Shown: positions 20,409 through 34,913 of the stretch, piece by piece
Layout of the letters: every line of letters starts with the position of its first letter
How positions within the stretch are numbered: position 1 is the first letter of the stretch
NCBI GenBank assembly: GCA_013399305.1
Contig: VXAI01000015.1
Coordinates: 4,794,845 to 4,858,844, forward strand
DNA length: 64,000 nt
Direction of reading: 5' to 3'
Source: Rostratula benghalensis
Lineage: Eukaryota; Chordata; Aves; Charadriiformes; Rostratulidae
Program-made: the position numbers and the translations under genes
Notes under the pieces: model-generated
Databases searched by the model: none
The model's input: the letters and a program-made list of their open reading frames with translations, nothing else
What the model was told of the DNA's origin: nothing

Positions 20409-21457
20409 CTCTTATATTTAAGCCTGTCTATATTTCGTTTGCTAAAGCTGTTCAGCCACTTACAAACTCTATTCATGGCCAGCTGTAATAAACGTCACAT
20501 GTTGTAACCCTAGCAGGCAGTTGTGCTAGTTTGCTGGAGATCCTCATTCAAAAAAAGGAAGATAACAAGAGTAGTTTTAGAGATGCATAAATACCAAACT
20601 GCTGGTACCTTCTCCACAGAAAGAGAAGGCTTACAAGCAGGGTAGGAGGAAAGCCTGTTTACACCAGGCTCTTCTGAGCTAGCAACTTACTTGTGATGTT
20701 TTACTTTAGAGGCAATATCATGCATTTGAATTAAAAGATGTATAAACATCTTACACTCTTGATGGATACACAGCAGACTATGTCTAACTCCTACCCTGTG
20801 TGCTGCATAGTAAAGAGCAGAAGAAATCTGTTCTCAGAATAAATTTAAAGAGAAGATCTACAATATGGAGAAATCTTCAAAGGCCAGTCAGGTTTCCAGT
20901 CCAACAACCCTGCCAAGTGTTCCTTTAATCCTTTATTTGCCAGTAAATCTGCTACTCTGTTCAGGAGGCTTTTACTGGTATTGGGTTTCAGCTTGAAACC
21001 CAAAAGCTGTAAGCATATACTGTGTACCCCTAATGAGAAACTCAATCTATTAATGGGCAGACCTTCTCCACAGGACCGGGTCTTGGCAACATGAGTCAGT
21101 TCCTGAACTTTCACCTCCCACTTGGCAGCGTACCAGACTAACTCCACATCTCTCAGCTGGCTTACATTATCAGCTCATTATTAACATACATCAGGGCCAG
21201 ATCTCTTTTACATGCACCCAGCAAACAGGAAACTACACAAGGGGAGGGCTCCTCATTTTTGTCTGACTCTGGAGCTCATAAAAATGACTAATTAGAACCA
21301 GCTATAGCAGAGGCACTCTGCAGATTTGCTTACATGTTCTCTGTCTGTGCACCCTAGTCCTGACTTGGGATAAACACCATGAAAAGCTATAGTAGTTCAT
21401 ATCTGGCTACAATGATCAGGCACCCTCTCCCTCTGCCACACTGACTTACAGTTCCTT

Positions 21458-21477
21458 CCACTAAGCACCACTAAGCA
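21458..21477. repeat. 10-bp perfect tandem duplication
   Basis: The unit CCACTAAGCA occurs twice with no mismatch. The sequence is intronic and no function is seen. Confidence 0.9.
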
Positions 21478-21955
21478 CTTGCAAGGCAGAAATGTGCTAT
21501 TCTCCTTACTTTACTCTAAAGGAGTCATTATGCAGACAGAATAACTAACTCATCTAACATCACAAATACACAGCAAAGAATGATAGAATGCTGAGTTTCT
21601 TGAACTCAGTTCCTCTGCATGGACTCCCCAGTGCAATAAAAAGAACTGTGGGAACATTTCACAGCCAATTTCAGAAGAGAATAGTGTATATTTTATATCT
21701 ACATGCTTGTATGCATTCAGAGACCTAGGTTCAGAGTTTCACTTCAAAATGGCTTGGAAACCGCTAGCAATGTACACATTACACTTTGGGAAAGCATTAT
21801 AGGGAGTCTCTCATGATGAGAGCTGTCTCTCATCAAGCACGGAAGAGGATTCTCTTGCACAGTAAACACTACCCTTAATGACACACTACTATTTGTTTTA
21901 AGTTGTCCCACTGTTTTGTTTGGGTTTGGGTGTTTTTTTCCCTCCTTACATGATT

Positions 21956-21987
21956 AGTATAAATCATAAATAGTATAAGTCATAAAT
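21956..21987. repeat. 16-bp tandem duplication, one mismatch
   Basis: The unit AGTATAAATCATAAAT (21956-21971) is followed by AGTATAAGTCATAAAT (21972-21987). The single A/G difference suggests a fairly recent duplication. Confidence 0.9.
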
Positions 21988-23530
21988 AATTATGCTCACA
22001 AGATTTGGCAAGACAAAAAAGAGGCTCTCTCCTTCAACTGCCTGGTTGAAATCTGGTCCAGCCAGGCAACACCCGAGAGTTGCATCAACTTGATAACTGT
22101 TTCCATATCATTTGAGCACAGGTCCAGCACACAATCATTGTCCACATAAGAAAACGTAAATGGAGACACAGGGAGCAAGAAAGGTTAGAAAAGTCTCCTC
22201 AGGTCAGAATGGAGGGAGGATCAGGAAGTATTAGTAGTGTAGATCAAACTAATGCTGTTGCACAGCTTCCTGTGCCTGTAGTCATCTTAGATTAAGGTAC
22301 ACATCCTCTTAGCAGAGAGCTAACACCTGTTTTGAAACAAAGTTTAAAGAAAACCAGCCTTAGCACCAATCAATAGAAAATCTGGAAAAATCTAAGAGCC
22401 TACAAAAGCCTCTCATTTTCTTTGCCTGCTCAAAAGGTAGCAATTTGTATTAATTTTTCAAAATTATTTATTTAGTATTATTTTTCCAAAGCTCATTTCA
22501 TAACTTGCCTCCTATTCAGACTGAATTTATGCACAGATGCTCAGAGCCAAAAATCTGTTCTCATTTAATCCACAGCAGAACAGGTAAAGAGTAAATCTGT
22601 TCCACACCGGTTCTTGTCTTGCTGCTTCAGCCTTCCATAGCTGGGCAGAAGGCACAACGAAGTTATTAGCTGCCAAACGACCTGCTGTTCCAAGAGGTCT
22701 TTGTTAGCTCTGTTCCTCTCAAAGTTTTCATGCTGGTAACTAGGGAAGAACTAACACAAAATATTCTTAGGGGACTAAGACTGTTCAAATTCAGAAGAGC
22801 TGGAAATGGATTTTAACTATTTAAAAAGCACCATCTTTTCCAAAATTATAGTTCAGAAACCTGCAGTGATAAAAAACTAAGTGACTCTATGGAAGCAACA
22901 GTGATCAGAAATACAGACTGCTGCATGCAACTGGTCAAGAGTAACTCATACAACTCTTTGCTGCTGTTACACTAAGATGGGTAAACTCTGAATTCTGATG
23001 AAAGTTTTGCTGTCCACAGCAATTTTAGGGTAATCCCACAATAGAGGCACTACATCTACAGTTCTCTCAGGGCTGCTAAATTACCTTAGGCCACTCATTT
23101 CTAGGTAGATAGAGGCCCCAAGCAAGAGTTCTTTTGCAGAAAGAAATGCTTGGAGCCTTACCTAGTGCTCAGAAAATGGTTTAGGATCTTTGAAAGGGTG
23201 ATCGTGTAATGGAAAGCTGTATCATTAAAATTATAAAAGCAAAAGATACTGAAGTGCATCAATAGATTATAGTCAACTCAAGCAAAGATAAAAATGTATA
23301 TTTAGACATAATTTCATAAAGCTTTAATTCATTCATATTGTTCCACACAATAAGATATGTCAACGTTAATACAGGAGGTAGAAGAGGAAACAGTAAAATT
23401 TGTTAGATATTTGCTATCAGTCACATTACAAACAGTTGAGAAATTCCATTCTCAGTGTTTTATAGAAGTTAAAGAAAGTCTGACTCCTATTAAGAACATG
23501 AGTATGATACTAATCCAGTTAATTCAATGA

Positions 23531-23579
23531 ACTTTCTTGCTACTTGGGACTTTTTTTCTGACTTTCTTACTACTTGGGA
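23531..23579. repeat. 30-bp-period duplication of a 19-bp unit
   Basis: ACTTTCTTGCTACTTGGGA at 23531-23549 recurs at 23561-23579 with one G/A change. The 11-bp spacer between the copies is pyrimidine-rich. Confidence 0.9.
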
Positions 23580-26500
23580 TTGACCTGTGAAAATTTTAGC
23601 GAGATAAATTACAAAATTTCCCAATACATAAAGCTACACCTTTTTACAATAAAAAAAATAAATGGAATCCAGCAACATTTTCAACAGTTTCTCCAAGACT
23701 GCTATGCAAATGCAACTTGTGCCCCCACAGTGGGTACCCATACCTAAAAATGGGACCAGCCTCTTTATTTTGTCTTAAATACCTGCATGGGCAACCTTAT
23801 TTCAGAGATACCAAGATCCCGAGTCTCAGCAATATTAGCCCCATTAAGAAACAAATCACAGTCTGATTCCTACATATGGATTTTGCAATTTTGCTTCAGG
23901 TAACCCAATTAGAAAAACACTGGCTCTTTTCCTTTCCTAAATGCTTTCAAATCAATGAAAAAATCCAAATAGCAATGGCTGAACAGAACTCGGTACTCAA
24001 TGGAATTTACATGCAAATCTGCCTAGATTCAATTTTAAGTAGAAGCAAACTTAAGCCAAATGTTTACTGCTCAGCATTTCAAAAGCTCCACACTAGTCTT
24101 ATCCTACATTTAGAAGTTTTAGAGACACTAATGCCACTTTTCATTAGCATACATGGTGTTTCCAGTTGAAAAAATAAACACTGCTTTCTGCTGAATAAGC
24201 TACCAAATATTATTAAAACTATCTGCCCTAACACCAAAGCCAAATACAGCAAATGAAGTGCTGACTCATGGCTGCCCTATTATCCTTATCTCCTCAGACT
24301 ATCTTAGACCTTCCCATTGCACATTCAGTTCTGACACTGAAAGGGCAACCAGACAGCTGGTTTTGAAGCCAAGAATCTGTCCTGCCCTGGCTATCAGCCA
24401 GCAGAGAAACCCTTTGAGTAACTCAATCAGCAACTTCCCTGCAACCTCAAGGTTGCCTCTCCAGCAGACCACATAGCAAAATGAGTTGGTCCACCTCCAT
24501 ACCTAAGAATCAGACACATCTTTCATCAATTACTTGAGAGCAAGCACTGGTACAACAGTTAACCCTCCTCCCACCACTATTCCAAACTTCCATCAAGGGA
24601 TTTCAACACTGTTAAGTATTACAAAGCAGTGCTGTGTAACGACTGTTGATGCAGTGTAATCTTATAGGAACCAACACCCTTCTATACCTGCATGGTTGAG
24701 CTCCTGGCAGAGAGGGTATGCTTGGTCACAGAAAAAAAATTTAAACATTGCAACAGTCATTTAGTATCTCATCTCCATTAATTAGAATGCAAGACCACTA
24801 CTACTAACATGTTCAAGAAAGCAACCTAAATAGATTCATGTTCATTTTCTTTTTATTTTATATACCATACTCTTTTCACTGGTTGGAAATTTAAGGGAAA
24901 ACTTGTATGTAAGTCTAAAATGCATGGATCTTATTGAACAAGTCCATATTGCCTAGTTAAGTATGCTACTGATTTCTAAAAGATAAATGGTAATTGTCAG
25001 AGCTACCTGCAAACCTCCAATACTTATAGACAAACTCGAGCTACAGTTCCTGAAAATTTCTACCAGCCTCAACCTGGAGCACAGGTGACTCATCTTCCTT
25101 GGTCATTCCCTCTATCTAGAGCACAGAAGGAAACCTGGTTCCTGCAAATGCTGTATGAGACAATGTATGCGTTTAGAATGACAGGAATAGACCTCCTGAA
25201 TATTTTCTGGCTGCAATTTCAGGACCGGCTCTTAGTTACCACAAACCAGTATCTGAATCTGAAGTAGGGTAGGAACATTTCCTAAGATCTGAAGGTTTAG
25301 CTTCCCTTTAAGAAAAACAACCCTCCCAATTTTCCTTCAGGCTTATATACTTGAATTACCTTATCTCCTTAAACAGCAATAAGCCATAGCCACAACAGAT
25401 TTATGAAATATTAGTGGCCCCACTAATGTAAATAAATGGTTTTCTGATGGCAATTTTAAAGTTACTAATACAACAGCATAAATAAGCCTCCTTGATGGAA
25501 TATTAGTAGTATATGTTGGCAGGAATCCATTTCATGATATAGTAAAGTAGGGAACTTCTTGGACATACCTAATTCCTGGAACTGGCAAATAACAGCATGA
25601 ACAACTTTGTCCTGTTAAATCTCCTTCTGCTTTACATTTGCCATTCAGTTCCTTCCAGCCTCAACATGATCACCAACTCAAAGAGCTGAACCACAACAAA
25701 CCTCACAACAAAAAACCCCCTCAGGAATTAAAGAAGATAAATGTTCCTTTGGCTTTTTAAAACTTTTGTATGCCACATTAGAAATGCAGTTGATTGAAAC
25801 AAATCTTTAAAGATTAGTCTAATGGTTAGAGCATACTGTAAATTGGCTCACCTAGATGTCTTTCCTACATCTCTAGATTGTTCACTACAATAGTAGATAC
25901 TGATTGTTTCCACTCTCATCTAAGGAATAACTACTTGCAGTCAGGATCTTATTTTTATACAAAATAGGACGAATCTCTTACCATGATTGACATGCAGCAA
26001 ATAACAAATTTCCCGCTAACATGAGACAATACCCATCCTAGCCATAGGCCATTCATGCTTTCAGCATGCTGCAGGAGAGACCAGATACACACAAAACACT
26101 ACTACTTTTTCAGTCCTTCAGAACAGCTAACAGGAAAAAAAGGCATTCTCAGCAGGAAATCATCAGATCTAAACATTTCACCCAGTTAATCTTTCTTCCT
26201 AAACCTCTTAAATCCCATGTTTTACATACAAATCCTTATTCCCATCTCCCACAATTCCCTTGCCTCTACTATGAAAGCATCCTGAAACACTTGGGGGAGC
26301 AAAGTGTAACAGTTGATCAAAATCATGATTAAACCAGCATGTTTCCACAGTAGGCTTAGATCTGTCCAGGTTTTTGTAACTACAGATGTGAGATGAATGC
26401 TGGGTGTGTCAGACCTTACCAGATGAAACACACAATAGCAAAGGAAAAGAGTTCAAGCAATAAGACAATTACTTCAAGAAAAACGAAAGCATGACCAACA

Positions 26501-29500
26501 AGCAAACAGAATGAACTTGCAGCATGTCTCTTCTTTTGCAGCCTGCCTGCGAGGCTGGCAGAGACTCTTCTAATAGGTAACGATTTGTTTCTGTTACAGT
26601 ACATCTGCCAAATAAGTTCTGAGAAATACGAGCTAAGTATTTCTTTACTTAGACACTTAAAATTTAAATGATCCTAGAACCGTACCACTATATACCAAAA
26701 AATTGTTGAAGATTTAACTGCCAGACTGCCAAAGTTAAAATTCTATATAGTACTCCAACATGTTAAAACATGCTAGATAGAGAGAGGAGCAATGTGACCT
26801 TCCTTCCAGAATCAGTTCCAGATTTAATACAGAAAAAATGCAGACCCGTTCGAGAATAGTAAAGACAATAGAGTTTTCTTTTTGTGGGTTTTTTATTATT
26901 TACATCATCTATCCAAGCTTTACATACAGCCGGTGTTGGAATAAACATATTGATATGTCTGCATCTCCACTCTGAAATAAGCATGTGCTTTATCTATTTA
27001 TTCACAAGTACTGTTAATCATGTTGTTTAAATTTCAGTTATTCACATTTACTATTAGATACATTCAGCTACAGTTACACACAGCCCTGATGCAAACACCC
27101 ATTATGCTTCAGTGTCACTTCCCTTCCCCGTGGGAGTCAATATACTTTCCATAGTTTTACGGATGGTGAAAGCTGAGAACAAATGAAAATTTGCCCAACT
27201 CATAGCAGCAACAAGACCAAAAGCCTATCAGAAGCACAGTATAGAAGGACTGAAACAGCAGTTTCCATGACTCTTCTTCACAGGAAGAAAAATACTGGTT
27301 TGAACAGTTTTTCTTTATGTGAAGGACAACTATATGTATATCAGAAGAATTTCACCCATTTCACATGTATCAAAAGGAAACCTTTAGATAGCTCTAAACC
27401 ACAGGCAAGTTAACAACCAAACTTAAAATATAAACTATAAATACTATCCCAATTATTTACAGAATTTCCCCATTTCTTCCTTTGAAGAAATTATTGCTCT
27501 GAAATTATTGCTGCTCTGTTTCTTGCCCCCACCAAAAATTTACCTAAATCCTCTCTCTCTTCTAGGTATGTAATCACTGCACATTAACGTGCCAGTGTAA
27601 CAGAAGGCTGTTCTGGTGTTAAATTCCCTAGTTACCCAGATAACTGCTTTGTCTGTTCATTTTCTAGTTGCTAGGAGTCTGAAGGTTCAGTGGTAATTGC
27701 AGTGGTTAAGACTTCAGTGCTATTGGAAATGAACCAAAGTCTCTGAAGTGCAGCAGGAGATGCAGACTATCTTAGCATATTCACTGTTTGTGCTGATAGT
27801 TTCCTTCCATCAATAATGGTTTTGCTGGGTTTTTTTAAATGACAAAGTGTTTGCATTGAAATTTTTAAGTGATCCCCAAAACCACAATGGCTTCTTGCTC
27901 AGGAGATGTGGAGAAAATACCTTTGAACTCAAGGATTATATAAAGATTAGCAGTAAAAGAGCATAAACACATCATTAATTTGACCACTTATTTTTGGTTA
28001 TTTGTATTACATCAGATTGAAACAGAATAACTAGTCTCTCTACTGCTTTCTAAGAGCCAAACAGACAATGTTGTATCCATATTCAGTGTTCACAATAGCT
28101 TTTTGCCTTTTTTCTCTCTTAATTTAAGTAAAATCATTCCTAGCATGGTTTAGGAACCTCTACATCTGCTCTAGAAAACCAAAAGAAAATATTAGAATCC
28201 CAAGAACTTCGTAATACCTGAATAAAAATAATAAGACAGGTATTACCCACATAAAAATGAAATTATAGTTTTTGATACAGGTGCACACATGCTATAGAAC
28301 ACAATACTGAATATTCAAAATTACATATAAAAACCTTGCCAAAAAGTTCATGAGGAAGAAAGTTACAAGACTGATAAATTACAAAGTGCAAGAATTTGAT
28401 CTATGTGCAATCTTAATTTCCCTAAGTAATTCTAGATTTTGTGACTACACAGCAATTCACAACACCCACCCACGTTCATTGCACAAAATGGCATGAAGAA
28501 AAACCTTCCCACCATTTTTGAAGTCGTTTCTCTTCAATCCACAAAGGCTTTGAAGCAATTTCTCAATGCAAATATATTAAAGGTAAAAATAAAACTAATC
28601 AATTTTCCTCTTATTTCTTCCTCAAACTGAAGAGTGTTCAACTTTCAAAATGTAAAATTCAGCTAGAGACAGACAACTGGTACAGGAAGTTTTAGTTCCA
28701 ACTAGGATGTATTAATAGACAACAGAAAAAAAGGCCTAATAATAAGAAATACCAGGCAGCCTCAACTCTAGATGGCGTTGCCAGCTCCTCTTAGATTTCA
28801 TTAGCTTGCTCCAAGGTATCAAACCCCCTGTAATTTAGACTGATATAGTCTTTCTGCAGTCAAAAAGGACTATTCCTACTGAACTGATTGGAGAATTAGA
28901 GAAGTCTGTGTTAGTAATTCTAAAAGTGACTGCTTATTGTAAAAGTATGTACTCATTTTGTTGAGAACTCCTATTATATTCCCAAAGAACTGAATATTTA
29001 TTAACTATTAGAAACAATTCTATATGTCTGTGGAGAATAATTCACGAGCTGTGAACGTTTGTAATTCATACTACATTGAGCAGGCACAGGTCAAACAGTA
29101 TCATTTCACTGCCCCAATGATACGATTCACACGTGTTAAAACCATGAGGGAACTGCAAATTCCTCAGAGACAGTTTGCATGGTTCAATTCTGTGACCAAG
29201 TTGATTCACCCACAAAAGAATCCCAAAATACCACAATTACCCATATATTAGGTGATGTCTTTTAGGAGGTACAGTTATGTATCTCATCTTTGCAAGGGCC
29301 ATAACATTCAACTTCTGCTGATGCTGCTACAATGAGCTGCAGCATCCATACAGCCTCCCCATGAGTTAGCTGACTGCTGGAACTGCTGATTACTGAACAG
29401 AGAAGGTTCCAGTAGGAAGACAGGTACATAAAGGGAAAATGAATGTGGTTTCAGTACTAAGAATCAGTTAGGGAGTGTTTATAGCACTTAGAGAAGCATA

Positions 29501-30039
29501 GAATGTAATGAAGTCCTTAAGTCATACAATTTAAAAAGTGGATATGGAAAAGAAAATGCAAATACTCTTTTAGTTTGGCCATGACATTCATTGTTTTGAA
29601 TTTATTACTGTTCTGCTGCCACATTTCTTTATTGTTCAGAATCAATTCAGTAACAGAAATAGCTCATACAACCAGCCAGAACTGATACACATACTTTGCA
29701 TGTGCTTCCAGGACAGATGCCACGAAAGGTCTGGCTGCCTTATGATCTCACAAATGACATCCCTTTAACTTCCAGAAGGAAGAACTAAGCCATGCACAAG
29801 TAATTTTGGTCATACTCATCTGAGTGGCCAGGTATTAGATAACCTTTTCTTTCCATATGGAAGGAAACTTCGTAATTCTCTCCACTGTGTAACGGTGCCT
29901 TTGATAGTACATTAAAATGCTGCTTAAGTCTACTTGTGTGACATCTCTTTATTTCAAATGATTGTTTATGAAATTTAATAGCTGCAGTTCATTCCTGGGT
30001 GATGGTGTCTTTGACACAGAACACTTAAAGTGAAATGTG

Positions 30040-30190
30040 AATGGCATTTTAGTATGGTTCCTGTACTAAATATGATAGCATCCCTGGCTAATTAAAGTGC
30101 AGATGAGCTGTCATCGGGTCTGTATGAGCTAATTGGACTTCTCAGGGACCAAAATTAAAGTTACGACATGTAGGGTGCAATCAGGCAGGC
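30040..30190. promoter_or_regulatory. Candidate conserved non-coding element
   Basis: A complex, repeat-free stretch combines TAATTA (about 30089), a CAGATG E-box, AGCTGTCA (MEIS/TGIF-like TGTCA core) and GAGCTAATTGG within roughly 60 bp. This is the texture typical of vertebrate developmental enhancers. There is no coding potential. The call rests on motif grouping only. Confidence 0.3.
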
Positions 30191-30827
30191 ATTAGTTTGC
30201 ATTACTACACTTTGAGTCTAGTAGCAGCCAGCACCCAGAGGCAGAATTTAGAAACTCAACCTACAGAGCTTTAGAAATTGAGTCATTTCTGTCCGTGTTT
30301 ACCTGAGAGCTAAGATCTTTTGAAAATCTGGCCTCAGGGGTTCAAGCAATATTCAGCCTATGGTATAAACTCCCTCTTTTCCAGTTGGAAGTTGATGGCA
30401 ATGATTTTTTTTTCCACACACTGAACAAGCAACTGACATGCAAGGAGACCCCTCACTACAAATAATCTGAAGTGCAGACAGGTTGCGTTTGTGGGGGTTT
30501 TTTGCCTTAACCTTTCTATTTCTAATCTTACTTGATTTTCCCATTTAATTTGCTGGTTTAGACAAAGTGAGATCAAAAACGCTCTAAATTCTTTGCCCAG
30601 ACCTAAAATCCAAAGCCTGAAATTTTTCTCTTGGAAGCAGCTTGGTTACTCAAGTCTGGTAGAAGAACTGCATTTTTTTTCTTCCTAATCTAGATGAGAA
30701 GCATAAAACCATCTACATGAGAAAAAGGGAGGGGGGAGAATCCCTCAAGTGTCAATAATCAGACCGCAATTAGTTATAAAGTATGGAGAACCTGCTGCAA
30801 CACAATATAACAACCTGACCATTTTAC

Positions 30828-30842
30828 TTTTTTTTTTTTTTT
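30828..30842. repeat. T15 homopolymer
   Basis: Fifteen consecutive T. No associated element is recognised. Confidence 0.95.
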
Positions 30843-31149
30843 GCTTGCTCCTTCCTGAAAATGTAAGTCTCTCACAGATTACATCCACAAGAAAAAAAAT
30901 AATCACTAAATCACTGTTGTGATTGTTCAGGGTCTGGGCAAATACAGGAATTTGAGAGATATTATAGACATGAAGATAGGTAACTGCTGAGCAAACATAT
31001 TTATAGTAGTTTCTTGATTATGAGCTACTTTGACAAAAAAGAAAAAAAACAACTAAACCACAAACTTTATTTTTCTAATTTAAGCACAATTTCCCTTGAT
31101 TTGGGTGCTTACAGAATACACCAAACCAAAGAGAGCCACACAGATGCCT

Positions 31150-31560
31150 GACTGCTGGTGCGAGGTTTTTTAAGTGGTATTGAATGTCACCTATTTGCTG
31201 CTACTTTCAGTGGAAGTTTAATGTGTCCATCCTCAGCTAAATCCACTCGGCTCGATTCATTCATTTACTTTTAGTTTTGCCTTTAAGCATCTCTCTAGAT
31301 GTCTGAAAAGAAAGAGATGAAGCAATTACTTGATTTCATCCTTAGGATTTTAGCTCTCAGCCTCGGCATGGTGCCTCTTTAGTGCTTGATTAGTGTCTAA
31401 ATTCTCCACAGATTAAAGAGGGTTGTCTTCTTTCTCAGTGCATTACACACACAGAAGAGAAAAGAAAAATCAAAGGCGTCCAAACTTCAGTGGGTATAAA
31501 TCAGCTCAGTTTCTTTCAGTTCTAAAGAGGCTGTGCCAATTTACAGACGGTAAAGATTTT
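31150..31560. promoter_or_regulatory. Candidate conserved non-coding element
   Basis: About 400 bp of non-repetitive sequence contains several CpG dinucleotides in a CpG-poor background (CACTCGGCTCGATTC around 31245-31259, CCTCGGCATGG around 31361, GGCGTCC around 31476), with GATTAG/GATTAA cores. There is no coding frame or repeat. Retained CpGs can reflect constraint, but this is a weak argument without alignment. Confidence 0.25.
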
Positions 31561-32776
31561 ATTTTTCAAGCAGATATATATGTTTAAGTTTGCTATAAAA
31601 CTTTAGCTATGATTTTAGAGTCTGAATTAATTCCATAATAAATAGCCTCTTTTAAAAGACGTAAATATGCTTTCATCAAGTCAGCTTCTAGAATAAACTC
31701 CACAGGATGTTTTGAATCTGTGCCCCAGAGATCATTGCCTATAAATTGGAAGAAGAGAAATGGTTTGCTCAATACACGAAGTAGGGCTGAGCACAAAAAA
31801 ATAATTAGAGAAAGCTACTGTTGTAGTTCCCTGGTTTATTTCCATCTGAAAGTCCTTGAATAATGATCCAAAACACACCACTAGTGATTACTGTTTCCTA
31901 GTGATTAATCAGCTGCAAATTCATCGTCTTTCTTCTTCTTCATCATCTCCCTGAGAACAGAGAAAGAAGCCATGCAGTGGCTTTTTGAAATAAGGTATTT
32001 TGTTCAGCTGCTCTGTATGAATTCAGCATGGGGGCCATACACTCCAGACTTCAAGCCCCTCTTTCTGGTTCAAAATTCTTAATCTGTGAATTATTTGTAC
32101 ACATGAGGATTAAAAAGAATTTACCTTCTTTCCCCCAATCTCTTCAGAGTCTGCATTTTTCAGACAGCTTTCACATCTCTGACAAGAGCCCACAAACTCA
32201 TCACCTCAAAACACTGGCTTTCAGTACTCTGTCCGCTACTAAGTCATATGTTAAACAGTAAAGAACAACGTTAATATCAAAAAGCAAGAAATCCAGATCT
32301 GAACTTTAGGAGGAAAAATGCAGGATATAGATTTCAAGAACGAGAACAGCTAAATGAAGTCTGAAAATCTTTTCCAGCTCCGTGGTGGATTATTACCTGA
32401 TGTTTGCCATTTCTAACAGTTGCAGGCTGCAGTTAATACATTCCAACTGGGAATCCATTGGATCAGCCTGGTGTTTGTTCAAGAACTCAGCCTTTGATGC
32501 CCTGGTGAAACAGACCTTGGATTTCTTTCTACATTTGCAGACCACCTTTACAGAATACTGTTCGGTACTGTAATCATTCAGTATTTTTGGTCATTCCCCG
32601 CTGGAACCAGAGTTACATGGCCCACAGGAAAACTCCCCCTTATGCCTGGAAATATAAAAACAATAAAGGTATAATCTATAGATAAAAATATGGAAAACCA
32701 AAGGTTTTTAAATATATGCATTAAATAATAATTAGAGTTCTAGTTTAGCAGTTCTGTCAGAGAATATTATTTAATC

Positions 32777-32777
32777 N
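32777..32777. other. Single ambiguous base (N)
   Basis: One N sits directly before a purine-rich GGGGGAGGAGGGGAG stretch. Homopolymer or strand-biased sequencing error at the G-run is the likely cause. Confidence 0.99.
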
Positions 32778-34878
32778 GGGGGAGGAGGGGAGAAGACAGA
32801 CATTCATTTTAGAACACCCAGATTAAGTACCTTAAAAATATTCAGAGGTGTTGTATATTGTAATTTGAAAGGCACATTTCATCTTAATACTCATGTCCCG
32901 GAAAGCGTGATGAAAAATTGCAAAAGAAAAGCCTTCTGGTCAGCTGTTGACATGGTTTTGTTTTATTTAAAGACAGACACATAAAAATCATAGCAAACCT
33001 CTGTGCTTCTCTCCTCTCCTAACATAACTTGACCAGAGAATTCAAAGGGGTCAGACCACACAAACACATGAATCATGTTTGATCCTGGTTTATGTAAGTC
33101 AATGGAGTCATACCACAGATGGCCTTTAAATCTGCTCTGACCTGAAGGACTGATCAAATACACCGGTTAAAGTGCACTGGATATTCTTTCACCACTGTCA
33201 CCATAATATTTTAATCTTGAACGTGCTTAGTTTCAAAGCACCCTTATGAAACTACATTATCACTTCTTGTATCAGGTGAACACAGACATGATTTGCCCAA
33301 GGTTACACAGGTTGTGGTGGCAGAGCAGGGGAATTATCTAAGTCTTCTAATTTTATGTTTACAGATGTAATACCAGTAGAGGTAGGCAAGGTAAGTTTTT
33401 CTTACTCGTAGTAGTGAACACTTCCTTACTCATAAAAATTGCCTACTGACATCATACAGACTTATCTAAAGATCGTGATCATGAATCTAAAGAAAGGCTC
33501 AATAGCACACTATTTCTTAGGGTCTTAACACACGAGTCCATAGATACTTATACTTTTATTCAATATAACCTTAGGAAGGACTCTAATTAGAATATCGGAT
33601 ACCAATTTTTAATTACTCATTTTAGGACAAAGAAAACACAAGTAGTATTAATGAGGTAAAAATACTGAGACATCATGAAACTCGGCCAAAATGAGAACTT
33701 AAGAAAGATCAGTAATTGAATGCCATTTACATTTAAAACCACAAACTCAGATCAGATGCCCTTATACCTTAAGGGTAGTAGGGTAGTCCAAGTTGGAAAT
33801 TTGTGATGAAACTTGAAACTGGGGAAGTCCTATATGCTGTTGCCAACACAGTTAATAGAAAAAAGCCACAGAAACTATTGTGCATTTTAAATAGAAACAA
33901 TATTGTGGTTCTAGAACTGTATCAAAATCCACCCTTTCAGAAAGGAAAGTCCATGTGAAAGCTGCTAACTAGTGGTGGGGGGGGGGAAGAACAGGGGAGA
34001 CTGAACAAATCTGATGAAAGAAAATAAATCCAATTACAGAACAAAATTGTTTTGGTATCAACCCCACTGAGTTTTAGGCATAAGGGCAGGTCTGTCAGCT
34101 TTCAATGGGCACTAGGTGATTATCTCTGCTAGTCCCCTTGGAAAATTCCACACCATCTCCTTCTCTACAGGTTCATCTACTTAGGCTCCAAATGAATTAC
34201 AGTAAAGTTTCTACCATCTTTAGTGTATTTACTGAAAAGATTACATATCCTTGAATCCTCCTCTTCCCCCCGCCCTCTACCCATTCTCTGTTTCATTACA
34301 AGTAGGAAAAAAAATACTAACATACTACTTTTAATTTTCCCTTTTTAAAATCCACATCTTTCTCTTTCCTCCCTGCAGTCACCAATGGAAAACAGATTCA
34401 GACAGCCTTAAAACACTATCTCAGCAACAAAGCATGCAATGTGCTCCATCTCAACTCTCCACTCCAACTGAGTTTACAGCAGTGGGTGGCTTTCAAACCT
34501 AACATTTGATCAAAATGAAAAACCGGGCATTCCTTTCACCCTATGACAGGCAGGCTGATATAAATCACAGCCTTCCCAGCAAGGGTTCTTCCACAGACAA
34601 TGAGTTGTGGCAGTGTCTCAAAGCTCAGCCCTGGCCATTGTAAGAGAAAGTTTCAGGTTTTTAAAGCAGGCCTGGGCTTTTTACAACAGCACTAAAACCA
34701 GAAGAGGAAGAAAATTTATGGTATGGTTCTTTGAGGGGTGAAGAAGGTGTTCCCCCTTCAGAAGCTGTATTTTCAGTGCATTGATCTGGATAGGTTTGTG
34801 CCAGCTTCTGCTTTTATTACTGGCATTTTAATAGCACCAAAATTTCCCAATCTGTACAGCCTCACAGTATTTTACACT

Positions 34879-34913
34879 TACACATATATATATACACACA
34901 CACATACACACAC
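34879..34913. repeat. (TA)n/(CA)n compound microsatellite
   Basis: An imperfect alternating purine-pyrimidine tract consists of TA units flanked by CA units, interrupted once by CATA. It is the longest dinucleotide repeat in the window. Confidence 0.93.

Noticed and set aside
21581..21600. AGAATGATAGAATGC, considered as a CR1 tail in reverse orientation
   Set aside because: It does not match the 8-bp CR1 terminal repeat closely enough and is not repeated.
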